A stretch of DNA of 6,061 nt from RGIG8306 sp964426655 (lineage in GTDB: Bacteria > Bacillota > Clostridia > Lachnospirales > Lachnospiraceae), in assembly GCA_964426655.1 (NCBI GenBank), contig CAYRQT010000074.1, positions 1 to 6,061 of the forward strand. Direction: 5' to 3'. The translations under genes were made by a program, and so were the position numbers. Position 1 is the stretch's first letter, and every line of letters begins with the position of its first letter. This document shows positions 1 to 5,922 of this stretch, in pieces. The notes below the pieces were generated by a model. It was not told the origin of the DNA. It searched no databases and saw nothing but the letters and a program-made list of their open reading frames with translations.

Positions 1-43
1 TCGTAAACAAGGTCACTTAGAAGAAGTATTTACACAAACTTCT

Positions 44-979
44 TTACACAATCAGGGAAACTTCTTTCTTGGAAAAAACAACATTGTGCGGAATGGTCCC
101 ATTTATACTGGCAATGCATTTGGTTGTTTGCCAATAAAAAATCTGTTCTACAAGACTGAGCTCTTCCGGATACAAAATATGGAACCCACAGGATAACATA
201 ACACTCTCAATTGCATTTTCTCCTATGTCATTGGATTTCATATGTGTTCTGGAAAAATATATTTTATCCACTGGCTTTAATGAGGTTTTCTCTTTTAGGG
301 CCTGTTGCACCACCAAATTAAAAATGCTTTTATAAACCTCTGTCACAAAAAGGCCTGGAATAACTGCCACATCCGGGAGGATAACTCTTGAAAACATGGT
401 GGGCTCTTGAACGAAATAAATTCTGCTTTTTTCAATGCCCAATAACCGGAAGAATTCTGCAAAGTTCCCGCCAAATTGATTCTTTTCATCTCCAAAACCG
501 GAAAAAGCAAATACATAGTTTTCCGGAAGCTCAATCGAATCCTGATACTGCTCGAATGCCACATTCCTGTTTTTCAGCAACCCTTTGAGCATTGGATACC
601 AGCATCGCTGAACCACATCCACAAGGAAATGCCCCCAATGCTGATGCGCCAATCCCATGTAAATGGCTACCCTCTGGTCCTCTCTTCTGTTTGCATGGGG
701 ATAGGCTCCCCCAAATGCCATACGTTTTCCCCCTCTGGCATCCGGCAAATCCCAAATAGCCGACTCATATTGAAAATTCCCACTTGAATCCAGAACGCCG
801 CCTTTTCCCTGATAAGGAACAGTCCCTGTTTTTATCGCTTTTTCCCGCGGCTGTCTTGGCAGAATCACCCCATTCCTGACTTCCGTCACACTGGGTATTT
901 TATCCCGTATTTTCACCTCATCAGCTAATCTTTTAATCTCCTGTCCAGCCACTCCACTATACTTTATTTCATACTCCAT
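44..979 (-). CDS. GT61-family (DUF563) glycosyltransferase, C-terminally short
   Basis: Probable glycosyltransferase of family GT61 (DUF563, often annotated as capsular polysaccharide biosynthesis protein), expected to act in the cytoplasm adding a sugar to a growing surface polysaccharide. Visible family landmarks are HQHWGHFLVD near residues 112-121, KIYFSR at 239-244, YPEELSLVEQ at 270-279 and SINGTIPHN at 291-299, which matches the usual GPHGA/GTxAHN segment near the end of the domain. The ATG at 979 is preceded by AGGGG with a 7-nt spacer and lies 25 bp after the acyltransferase stop, so it is the last visible gene of the four-gene operon. No signal peptide or membrane segment is apparent. 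The protein ends at SLIV, only about a dozen residues past SINGTIPHN. From memory, relatives continue a further 60-90 residues, so this copy may be truncated or frameshifted. Family call is firm; activity is uncertain. Confidence 0.82.
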   Translation of the reverse strand: MEYEIKYSGVAGQEIKRLADEVKIRDKIPSVTEVRNGVILPRQPREKAIKTGTVPYQGKGGVLDSSGNFQYESAIWDLPDARGGKRMAFGGAYPHANRREDQRVAIYMGLAHQHWGHFLVDVVQRCWYPMLKGLLKNRNVAFEQYQDSIELPENYVFAFSGFGDEKNQFGGNFAEFFRLLGIEKSRIYFVQEPTMFSRVILPDVAVIPGLFVTEVYKSIFNLVVQQALKEKTSLKPVDKIYFSRTHMKSNDIGENAIESVMLSCGFHILYPEELSLVEQIFYWQTTKCIASINGTIPHNVVFSKKEVSLIV

Positions 980-1004
980 TTAACATCCCCTGTTACTGTT
1001 TTTT

Positions 1005-1697
1005 CTATCTTTCTCCAATCTTTCTGGCAGGCACACCGGCGATAATGCTATTGGGGGGAAAGGATTTTGTGACTACAGCATTTGCCCCTATCACTGACCC
1101 CTGCCCTATTTTTACGCCATCGCAAAACACAGCGCCTGCCCCAATCCAGCAATTATCCCCCACTTCTATGCCCTGTGCGGTTACCCCCTGTAGCCTGATC
1201 AGTTCCTCTTTATCACTAAAAACATGATTTGAGGCATGAAATCTGATATTTTGTCCACCGATAACGTCATTTCCAATCTTCACCCCACCGGTAGCTCCCA
1301 CAAAACAGGTATCTGCCAGAGAAGAATGCGCTCCCATATAAAAGCCTTTGCCAAGCTGATGAAAATTACCTGAGCAACGAATCACCGTATTTCTGCCCAG
1401 ACTTGCGCCATCCCCCAAAAAGACGCCTTCTTTAGACAATGCATCTAATACGACTCCGCTTTGTATGGTAACCCCCGAACCCAACACCATCTTTTTTTTA
1501 CATTTCAGGTTCGTGTGACTTCCCAGAAAAAACTTCCTGCCGCACTTTTTCATTCCCAGAGAAACCACCCTGCCCCGTAGCATCATTATGGCTCGCTCAA
1601 AAGCCACGCCCACCAGGTAGGAGAATGGTATTTCTCCGTCGATGGAATATGCTTCTCCTTTAGCTGTTGATGCCAATTTCTCAATTATTTTCTTCAT
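1005..1697 (-). CDS. Left-handed beta-helix (hexapeptide-repeat) O-acyltransferase
   Basis: Probable acetyl- or acyl-CoA-dependent O-acyltransferase that modifies a sugar of the polysaccharide or its precursor. The 230-residue protein shows the hexapeptide-repeat pattern of left-handed beta-helix enzymes from about residue 70 onward: VLGSGVTIQSGVVLDAL, FLGDGASLGRNTVI, YMGAHSSLADT, KIGNDVIGGQNIRF and IEVGDNCWIGAGAVFCDG. It closes with the typical cap SVIGANAVVTKSFPPNSIIAG then VPARKI. His154 and His158 in HASNHVF are candidates for the catalytic histidine, which in this superfamily lies in an insertion between coils. The N-terminal 45 residues lack repeats; FSYLVGVAFERAIMMLRG may be an amphipathic helix. 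The ATG lies 17 bp inside the end of the GT2 gene, with AAAGG about 13 nt upstream, so translational coupling is likely. The acceptor sugar cannot be predicted. A serine acetyltransferase role is unlikely in this context. Confidence 0.88.
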   Translation of the reverse strand: MKKIIEKLASTAKGEAYSIDGEIPFSYLVGVAFERAIMMLRGRVVSLGMKKCGRKFFLGSHTNLKCKKKMVLGSGVTIQSGVVLDALSKEGVFLGDGASLGRNTVIRCSGNFHQLGKGFYMGAHSSLADTCFVGATGGVKIGNDVIGGQNIRFHASNHVFSDKEELIRLQGVTAQGIEVGDNCWIGAGAVFCDGVKIGQGSVIGANAVVTKSFPPNSIIAGVPARKIGER

Positions 1698-2538
1698 ATT
1701 GCCGCATCAGCCTTTCATAAATTTTTGCCGAACGATACAAGTTTTGATACACCGCCCTTTTTTTCTTTCGGCTACTCTGATAGGCCATATCTGTAGCAGC
1801 ATCTTCTTTATGATAAATGACCAGATCCGGTGTATACATCATCAACAGTTGAAAATGTATGGCTTGCATTCTCAGAATATCTTCCTCCATATATAAAAAG
1901 GTCTGGTCACACATGCCGTCAAATCTCTGAATGTATTGAGGAGAAAAAATGAGGCATGCACCATGTAGCTGCGTATCCAGCACATCCTCTTTAATACTTT
2001 CATCCAGATATGCACCTGCATTGATCTGCAAATAGTTGTCCACAAGTGGAAAGTAGGTCATTATGACCTGCAACCTCTTCTTTAAAAGGAACCGTTTAAC
2101 GTCTTTTTTTTTCCAATTAAGGGTTTTACAGGGGTTTTGATGTTTGTTGTCTGCTGAAAGAATATCCGGGCCCAAAATTGCATACTGATTACGTTGATAC
2201 TTTTCAACTAAAATCTCATTAAAATCTGCCTGTCTAAGCAGTGTATCATTGTTCATCTGCACGATAAAATCAGCGCCCAACTCACGCTTTGCATACAAAA
2301 AGCCAATATTGTTTCCCCTTGCAAAGCCCAGATTTTCCTCTGCTTTTAAAATGATCACCTTACTTTCCTGTCTGAACTTATCTACAAGTATCTCATAGGA
2401 ATGATTTGGACTACCGTTATCTGTTATGACAATGGTGGACATATGACTGGAATGGCTGGTGGCCTTCAAAATGGACTCCACACATTCAATGGTTTCCTGA
2501 AATGCCATGTAGTGCAGTATATTATAAACAATGTTCAT
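1681..2538 (-). CDS. GT2-family glycosyltransferase (rhamnosyltransferase-like)
   Basis: Inverting GT-A fold glycosyltransferase expected to use a nucleotide-sugar on the cytoplasmic face. In the 285-residue product counted from the chosen start, the Rossmann-like opening MNIVYNILHYMAFQETIECV is followed by ITDNGSPN (38-45). NLGFARGNN (69-77) and the metal-binding region QMNNDT (94-99, NND in place of DxD) come next. HGACLIFS (192-199) and FLYMEEDIL (214-222), the likely acceptor or catalytic acid region, are also typical of WbbL-like GT2 enzymes. I place the start at ATG 2538 rather than TTG 2553. GAGG lies 9 nt upstream of this ATG, overlapping the stop of the GT4 gene, and family N-termini begin at this point. 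There is an 11-bp gap to the GT4 gene and a 17-bp overlap with the acyltransferase gene. The lysine/arginine-rich tail could touch the membrane. Sugar specificity is not readable. Confidence 0.88.
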   Translation of the reverse strand: MNIVYNILHYMAFQETIECVESILKATSHSSHMSTIVITDNGSPNHSYEILVDKFRQESKVIILKAEENLGFARGNNIGFLYAKRELGADFIVQMNNDTLLRQADFNEILVEKYQRNQYAILGPDILSADNKHQNPCKTLNWKKKDVKRFLLKKRLQVIMTYFPLVDNYLQINAGAYLDESIKEDVLDTQLHGACLIFSPQYIQRFDGMCDQTFLYMEEDILRMQAIHFQLLMMYTPDLVIYHKEDAATDMAYQSSRKKKRAVYQNLYRSAKIYERLMRQYEENN

Positions 2539-2547
2539 GTCTGCTAT

Positions 2548-2551
2548 CCTC
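2548..2551 (-). promoter_or_regulatory. Ribosome binding site deciding the GT2 start
   Basis: GAGG on the minus strand, 9 nt before ATG 2538 and overlapping the TGA stop (2550-2552) of the preceding GT4 gene. It supports the internal ATG over the in-frame TTG at 2553, which would contain this site within its own coding sequence. The arrangement suggests that ribosomes finishing the GT4 gene re-initiate here. Confidence 0.6.
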
Positions 2552-3665
2552 AACTTAAAACTGATTCCATGATTTTTTCAATTTGAGCCACCATGTAATT
2601 TATGGAGAACCTTTTTTTCATATATTGCCGGCCCTTTTCTCCGATACGCTCCCTCAAGTCTTTTTCTCTCAAAAGCTCCATAATCCTTTTTGCCATTTCA
2701 TCCGGCTGATGGAAATCCACAAGGAAGCCTATTTCTCCGTCCTTAATGATTTCCCTTGGCCCCCCATGGTTGGTGGCGATTACAGGCACACCGTACCCCA
2801 TTGCCTCAATGACCACTAATCCAAAAGGTTCCGGCTGGATAGATGGCAGAACAAAAACATCAATTCCCTGATAAAATTCATTCATTTTTTTGACCTGTCC
2901 CATTAATATAACGGTATTCTCCAGCCCCTTTGCGTGGATTTTCTTTATTAATTCCTCCTTCAGAAACTCTTCCCCACTGTAGCAGTCTCCGGCGATCTGG
3001 AATTTGACATCCGGAAAGGCCTCGTGAACGATTTCTGCCGCCCCAACAAAAAGGGATTGTCCTTTCCATCGGTTTATACGCCCTGCCATACCCACCACAA
3101 GCCCCTCATGGATTTCATTGGGCACCTTTTCTTCTACTTCTATTGCATTATATACCACTTTATATTTGTGTTTTACCGGTCCCCTCAATGCTTCCCCTGT
3201 AGCTTTGCTATTAACAATAATTGCATCACTATATCTGTTGATTACAAAAGAGATCACTTTATTTTCAAAGGGATTTTTTATAATTTCCCTGACATGCCAA
3301 ATACTCTTTATTCCACATTTTTTTGCAGCAATAGCTCCAGGAAACACAACAGCGGTATTCGTATAGACAATTGAAATATGATTCTTTTGAATCAATTTTG
3401 AAAGATACCGCAAAGATTTCCGGAAATTCCCTAAATAACCCAGCGTACCTTTTATGGATAATTCCTTTCTTCTAAGTACCGCCACCTCAAAAATAAAGAC
3501 TTTAACGTGGGGCAGTTTCCGCAAGGCTTCTGTCAATTCCCCTTCAGATGGGAGAACAACAAAAATAGTATATTTGTTTGTATCCATGTTGCTTATGATA
3601 TTTAATAGCGACCGATCTGATCCGTACAGTTCGGCACTTGAGTGAAGGAACAAAACATTTTTCAT
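2550..3665 (-). CDS. GT4-family glycosyltransferase
   Basis: Retaining GT-B fold glycosyltransferase, expected to transfer a sugar from a nucleotide donor to the lipid-linked repeat unit. In the 371-residue product, the N-terminal acceptor domain contains HSSAELYGSDRSLL (8-21), typical of GT4 enzymes. The donor-domain start is VVGMAGRINRWKGQ (190-203), with Arg196 and Lys201 in the phosphate-binding positions. The EX7E motif is PEPFGLVVIEAM (Glu279 and Glu287), followed by GVPVIATNHGGPREII. The length is normal for the family. The longest frame begins at TTG 3692, but ATG 3665 is preceded by a near-ideal AAGGAG with a 6-nt spacer, and MKNVLFLHSS matches family N-termini. It is the first gene of the downstream operon, after the terminator and structured leader. 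Donor and acceptor are not identifiable from sequence alone. Confidence 0.92.
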   Translation of the reverse strand: MKNVLFLHSSAELYGSDRSLLNIISNMDTNKYTIFVVLPSEGELTEALRKLPHVKVFIFEVAVLRRKELSIKGTLGYLGNFRKSLRYLSKLIQKNHISIVYTNTAVVFPGAIAAKKCGIKSIWHVREIIKNPFENKVISFVINRYSDAIIVNSKATGEALRGPVKHKYKVVYNAIEVEEKVPNEIHEGLVVGMAGRINRWKGQSLFVGAAEIVHEAFPDVKFQIAGDCYSGEEFLKEELIKKIHAKGLENTVILMGQVKKMNEFYQGIDVFVLPSIQPEPFGLVVIEAMGYGVPVIATNHGGPREIIKDGEIGFLVDFHQPDEMAKRIMELLREKDLRERIGEKGRQYMKKRFSINYMVAQIEKIMESVLS

Positions 3666-3671
3666 ATTAAT

Positions 3672-3677
3672 CTCCTT
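3672..3677 (-). promoter_or_regulatory. Ribosome binding site of the GT4 gene
   Basis: AAGGAG on the minus strand, 6 nt from ATG 3665. It is the strongest Shine-Dalgarno site in the window and fixes the start at 3665 rather than the in-frame TTG at 3692 or the ATGs just after it. Confidence 0.85.
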
Positions 3678-3730
3678 GAACATCTTCATCAATATCCATT
3701 AAAGAATATATGCAAAGATACTACAACTTT

Positions 3731-3781
3731 CCCCTGAGAGCACTCCACTGAACACGCATTTTCAACTTCTAAGTTCAGGGG
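3731..3781 (-). promoter_or_regulatory. Leader inverted repeats with mutually exclusive helices
   Basis: A 51-bp element in the untranslated leader of the glycosyltransferase operon. The outer arms CCCCTGA (3775-3781 read on minus) and TCAGGGG (3731-3737) are perfect 7-bp complements. A second helix, CTGAAC (3773-3778) with GTTCAG (3748-3753), uses part of the same upstream arm, so the two cannot form together. A small AACTT/AAGTT hairpin lies in between. No U-run follows, so it is not an intrinsic terminator as it stands. It could be an RNA switch, a protein-binding site or a transposon-derived end; I do not recognise it as a known riboswitch class. Confidence 0.4.
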
Positions 3782-3824
3782 TCATAATCACATCATTTAC
3801 TTACACCACGATATTCCCAGAAAA

Positions 3825-3833
3825 AGTATATCA
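3825..3833 (-). promoter_or_regulatory. Candidate extended -10 promoter for the GT operon
   Basis: TGATATACT on the minus strand matches an extended -10 (TGn plus TATACT, 5 of 6 to TATAAT). No good -35 hexamer lies 16-18 bp upstream, though extended -10 promoters often do without one. Initiation near 3818 would give a leader of about 150 nt containing the inverted repeats at 3731-3781. It lies in an A/T-rich stretch where chance matches are frequent. Confidence 0.4.
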
Positions 3834-3865
3834 TATTTTTTCAAAAAATGGCTTTTATTAATTTA

Positions 3866-3871
3866 ATTATA
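3866..3871 (-). promoter_or_regulatory. Candidate -10 element (TATAAT)
   Basis: Perfect TATAAT on the minus strand, downstream of the terminator and upstream of the GT operon. No convincing -35 is present at 16-18 bp; the near-palindrome at 3878-3893 occupies that region, which would suit an activated or repressed promoter. It is an alternative to, or a companion of, the extended -10 at 3825-3833. Confidence 0.35.
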
Positions 3872-3877
3872 GAGAAA

Positions 3878-3893
3878 GAATCAGGCCTTATTC
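3878..3893. repeat. 16-bp near-palindrome, possible operator
   Basis: GAATCAGGCCTTATTC is symmetric at 14 of 16 positions around AGGCCT. Its centre lies about 17 bp upstream of the TATAAT at 3866-3871, where a regulator could affect a promoter. No regulator family is suggested by the sequence. Confidence 0.3.
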
Positions 3894-3927
3894 TGCTTTT
3901 GTCTTCCAGGAATCTAAAACATTCCAC

Positions 3928-3956
3928 AAAAAGGCCGGGAAGATTACTCTTCCCGG
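3928..3956 (-). terminator. Intrinsic terminator of the cytidylyltransferase-epimerase unit
   Basis: On the minus strand a perfect 9-bp stem, CCGGGAAGA (3948-3956) with TCTTCCCGG (3935-3943), encloses the 4-nt loop GTAA and is followed by CC and then five T residues (3928-3932). The upstream arm is coding sequence (the last codons CGG GAA GA) and the TAA stop lies inside the loop. A terminating ribosome would therefore cover the hairpin, tying termination to translation. It separates the two nucleotide-sugar genes from the glycosyltransferase operon. The plus strand lacks a T-run on the other side, so it is not clearly bidirectional. Confidence 0.9.
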
Positions 3957-5002
3957 TTATTTAGTATCTCTAAAGTTCTTCTGACCCCCTCCTGTATGGG
4001 GTAACGGGCTTTCCAGCCCAATCCATTGATTTTCCCCGGATCCAATAAAGCTTTGGTTGCTTTTGAATATCCCGCCTGCTCTATGGCTTCCGGCAGGTCA
4101 AACACCACTTTTGTCCCGGATAATCTGGCAATAAGCTCTGCCAACTCCCTTAAAGTGAGGTTCGATGCCTCATCCGCCACATTGTAGGCTTCTCCGCTTT
4201 TCCCCTCAAGCAAAAGGGTCAGCAAGGCACCTGCTACGTCAGCCACATAGGTATAGGAAAACAACTGGGTGCCCTCACTCTTTAGCACAATGTTCTCCCC
4301 TGCCACGCCCTTGCGGATAAACTGGGATAGCGCCTTAGTGTCCGAGGGCAGCAGAGTGGGGCCATACACCCTGGAAAGCCTGGGAATCACAAAATCCAGA
4401 CCATATTTGTGCCCGTAAGCCTGGCAAAGGGCCTCCCCGGTTCGCTTGCTTTCCGGATACCCGGCCCGCAATGTGTTGCAGTCAATATATCCCAGATAAT
4501 CCTCACTGAACAGTTCTACATCCGTTCTGTTTTCTCCGTAAATTTCCACCGAGGAAAGAAACAGAAAACGATCCGCCTTTTCCCGAACAGCAAAATCCAA
4601 CAGATTGCCGGTTCCAACAACGTTGGCCATAATGGTCCCCACGGGATCCTTTGCATAGGCTACTGGATGGGTGTTGCTTGCGGCGTGGATCACGTAATCC
4701 GCATGGGGAATATCCTGTGATAGCGGATGATCTATATCGCATTCCAGAAATCGGAAATAAGATGAATCCCAATATGACGCAAAACGTTGTCTGGCTTTCT
4801 CCCTGCTACGTCCAAGTGCCAACACGGATATGTTCATCTGACTTTCCCGATTTTTCTCCATCAGGGCATCAATGAGGCAAGTGCCAATCATACCTGTGGC
4901 TCCGGAAAGAAGAATGGTCTTCCCGGACAGGGCAGACCACGCTAAAGGCAAATCGCATATTTTTTTTAAATCTTCCCGATAAAGCGGATGTTCATATGTC
5001 AT
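3944..5002 (-). CDS. NAD(P)-dependent epimerase/dehydratase (extended SDR)
   Basis: Cytosolic extended short-chain dehydrogenase/reductase, 352 residues, likely acting on a nucleotide-linked sugar or a sugar phosphate. After a 33-residue N-terminal lead comes the Rossmann nucleotide-binding motif GATGMIG (34-40). Then follow HAASNTHP (106-113), FLSSVEIYGE (148-157), the catalytic Tyr182-Lys186 pair in GYPESK, and IPRLSRVYGP (206-215). The C-terminal substrate domain includes SYTYVADVAGA (249-259) and AYNVADE (272-278). Length and motif order match UDP-glucose epimerase/UDP-glucuronate decarboxylase-like SDRs, but the specific reaction is not evident. ATG 5002 has AGAGG with a 7-nt spacer, and the gene lies 16 bp after the cytidylyltransferase stop, so they are co-transcribed. 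That pairing suggests a polyol or unusual sugar destined for CDP activation, possibly as a reductase comparable to the CDP-mannitol (mnp1/mnp2) pair of pneumococcal capsule loci. Coding GC looks higher than in the glycosyltransferase genes. Confidence 0.9.
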   Translation of the reverse strand: MTYEHPLYREDLKKICDLPLAWSALSGKTILLSGATGMIGTCLIDALMEKNRESQMNISVLALGRSREKARQRFASYWDSSYFRFLECDIDHPLSQDIPHADYVIHAASNTHPVAYAKDPVGTIMANVVGTGNLLDFAVREKADRFLFLSSVEIYGENRTDVELFSEDYLGYIDCNTLRAGYPESKRTGEALCQAYGHKYGLDFVIPRLSRVYGPTLLPSDTKALSQFIRKGVAGENIVLKSEGTQLFSYTYVADVAGALLTLLLEGKSGEAYNVADEASNLTLRELAELIARLSGTKVVFDLPEAIEQAGYSKATKALLDPGKINGLGWKARYPIQEGVRRTLEILNNREE

Positions 5003-5018
5003 CTACATACCTCTTTTT

Positions 5019-5735
5019 CTATTTCAACCATTCATCTTTTTCTTCAGTAATTAATGCTTTAAACAGCTCTAGGTCATCCTTTGTTGTAATCTTAATGTTT
5101 CTGTCGGATCCTGCAGCAAAATACAGTCGTTCTCCCAATTCCACCATCATGGTATTGGTGTAAGAAGAACCATAAATACCAATTTCTTCAGCAAATGCTC
5201 TCTTATATGCTGCAAGTACCTTTCCAAAAGTATAGGCCTGAGGCGTGGCCACGCGGCGCAGTGTTTCCCGGGGAATGTATTTCACAGTGGAAATTTCATC
5301 ATCTACTAGAAAGATCTGCTCGTTATACGGCAAAGACGTAACGGCATTACCATATTTTTCGCAGGTGCAAATCACATCAGACAACACGGAAGGTTCTATC
5401 ATGGGCCGTATGCCATCATGAATAATAACCATATCCGACGCTTCACAAATACCCTCCAGATGATAAATGCCATTGCGGATGGATTCCTGCCCCGTGTTAC
5501 CACCGGTCACCACCCATTTTAATTTGGATATATCAAATTGTCTGGCATAGGCCCATAACATATCCTGCCACCCATCCAGACAAACCACTTCAATGGCATC
5601 CACCTCTGGATGGTGCTGGAATGCTTCCAGCGTATAAATGATAATAAGTTTGTCATTTACATTCAAAAATTGTTTTGGAATTTCCTGTTTCATTCTGTGC
5701 CCTGAACCGGCAGCAATCACAACTGCGACTTTCAT
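5019..5735 (-). CDS. IspD/TarI-family cytidylyltransferase
   Basis: Predicted CTP-dependent nucleotidyltransferase, 238 residues from the chosen start, making a CDP-activated compound in the cytoplasm. It shows the family CTP-binding signature AAGSGHRM then PKQ (8-22), GGNTGQESIRNGI (78-90), HDGIRPMI (106-113), TPQAY (164-168) and GSDRNIKITTKDDLELF (209-225). IspD proper usually has HDAARP and a TDEA segment; here they are HDGIRP and YTNTMM. Those changes, with an SDR neighbour and no ispF, point to a polyol-phosphate substrate (ribitol, mannitol or similar) rather than methylerythritol phosphate. A housekeeping IspD cannot be fully excluded. The longest frame starts at ATG 5774, but ATG 5735 follows AAGGAG by 10 nt and the CTP-binding strand begins directly after it. 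It is the first gene of its operon, preceded by the promoter at 5774-5802. Confidence 0.88.
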   Translation of the reverse strand: MKVAVVIAAGSGHRMKQEIPKQFLNVNDKLIIIYTLEAFQHHPEVDAIEVVCLDGWQDMLWAYARQFDISKLKWVVTGGNTGQESIRNGIYHLEGICEASDMVIIHDGIRPMIEPSVLSDVICTCEKYGNAVTSLPYNEQIFLVDDEISTVKYIPRETLRRVATPQAYTFGKVLAAYKRAFAEEIGIYGSSYTNTMMVELGERLYFAAGSDRNIKITTKDDLELFKALITEEKDEWLK

Positions 5736-5745
5736 CTCTTCCACT

Positions 5746-5751
5746 CTCCTT
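5746..5751 (-). promoter_or_regulatory. Ribosome binding site of the cytidylyltransferase gene
   Basis: AAGGAG on the minus strand, 10 nt before ATG 5735, with a second purine-rich stretch GGAAGAG next to the ATG. It argues against the upstream ATG at 5774, which would also sit at the predicted -10 of the promoter, leaving no leader. Confidence 0.75.
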
Positions 5752-5773
5752 AAAAAAACATGACTCCCGTACA

Positions 5774-5802
5774 TTTGTACATTCTTTTTGGATGCCCGTC
5801 AA
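5774..5802 (-). promoter_or_regulatory. Sigma-70-type promoter of the cytidylyltransferase-epimerase unit
   Basis: On the minus strand, -35 TTGACG (5797-5802, 5 of 6 to consensus) and -10 TACAAA (5774-5779, 4 of 6) are separated by exactly 17 bp. Initiation would fall near 5767, about 32 nt before the ATG at 5735 and with room for the ribosome binding site. The -10 is embedded in GTACAAATGTAC, a 5-bp inverted repeat that might serve as an operator. Confidence 0.6.
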
Positions 5803-5819
5803 TAGAAACCCAAAATTAT

Positions 5820-5843
5820 TGTAAAGTTTATGTAAATTTTACA
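5820..5843. promoter_or_regulatory. Cluster of three TGTAAA half-sites
   Basis: On the plus strand TGTAAA occurs at 5820-5825 and 5831-5836, and its complement TTTACA at 5838-5843. The last two form the perfect 13-bp palindrome TGTAAATTTTACA, with its centre unpaired. The first two copies are spaced 11 bp, one helical turn. The cluster ends 18 bp upstream of the -35 of the cytidylyltransferase promoter, a position suited to an activator or an A/T-rich UP-like element. It is A/T-rich, so chance cannot be ruled out. Confidence 0.35.
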
Positions 5844-5922
5844 GAGAAAGTGTGGATATTGTTTGACCAAATTATGAAATCATCCAAATTCACAGAGCAA
5901 ACCGTCACCAAAATTCCTTGTC

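Noticed and set aside
21..44. AAGAAGT/ACTTCTT inverted repeat as a terminator of the GT operon
   Set aside because: The 7-bp stem is A/T-rich, has a 10-nt loop and no T-run, so it does not qualify as an intrinsic terminator.
3024..3374. 116-residue plus-strand open frame opposite the GT4 gene
   Set aside because: It is antisense to a well-supported GT4 gene with intact motifs, and its translation is a hydrophobic low-information shadow.
3721..3785. Two mini-ORFs in the GT operon leader (7 codons from 3785 and 12 codons from 3759, minus strand)
   Set aside because: Neither has a credible ribosome binding site or a run of regulatory codons; short frames like these arise by chance.
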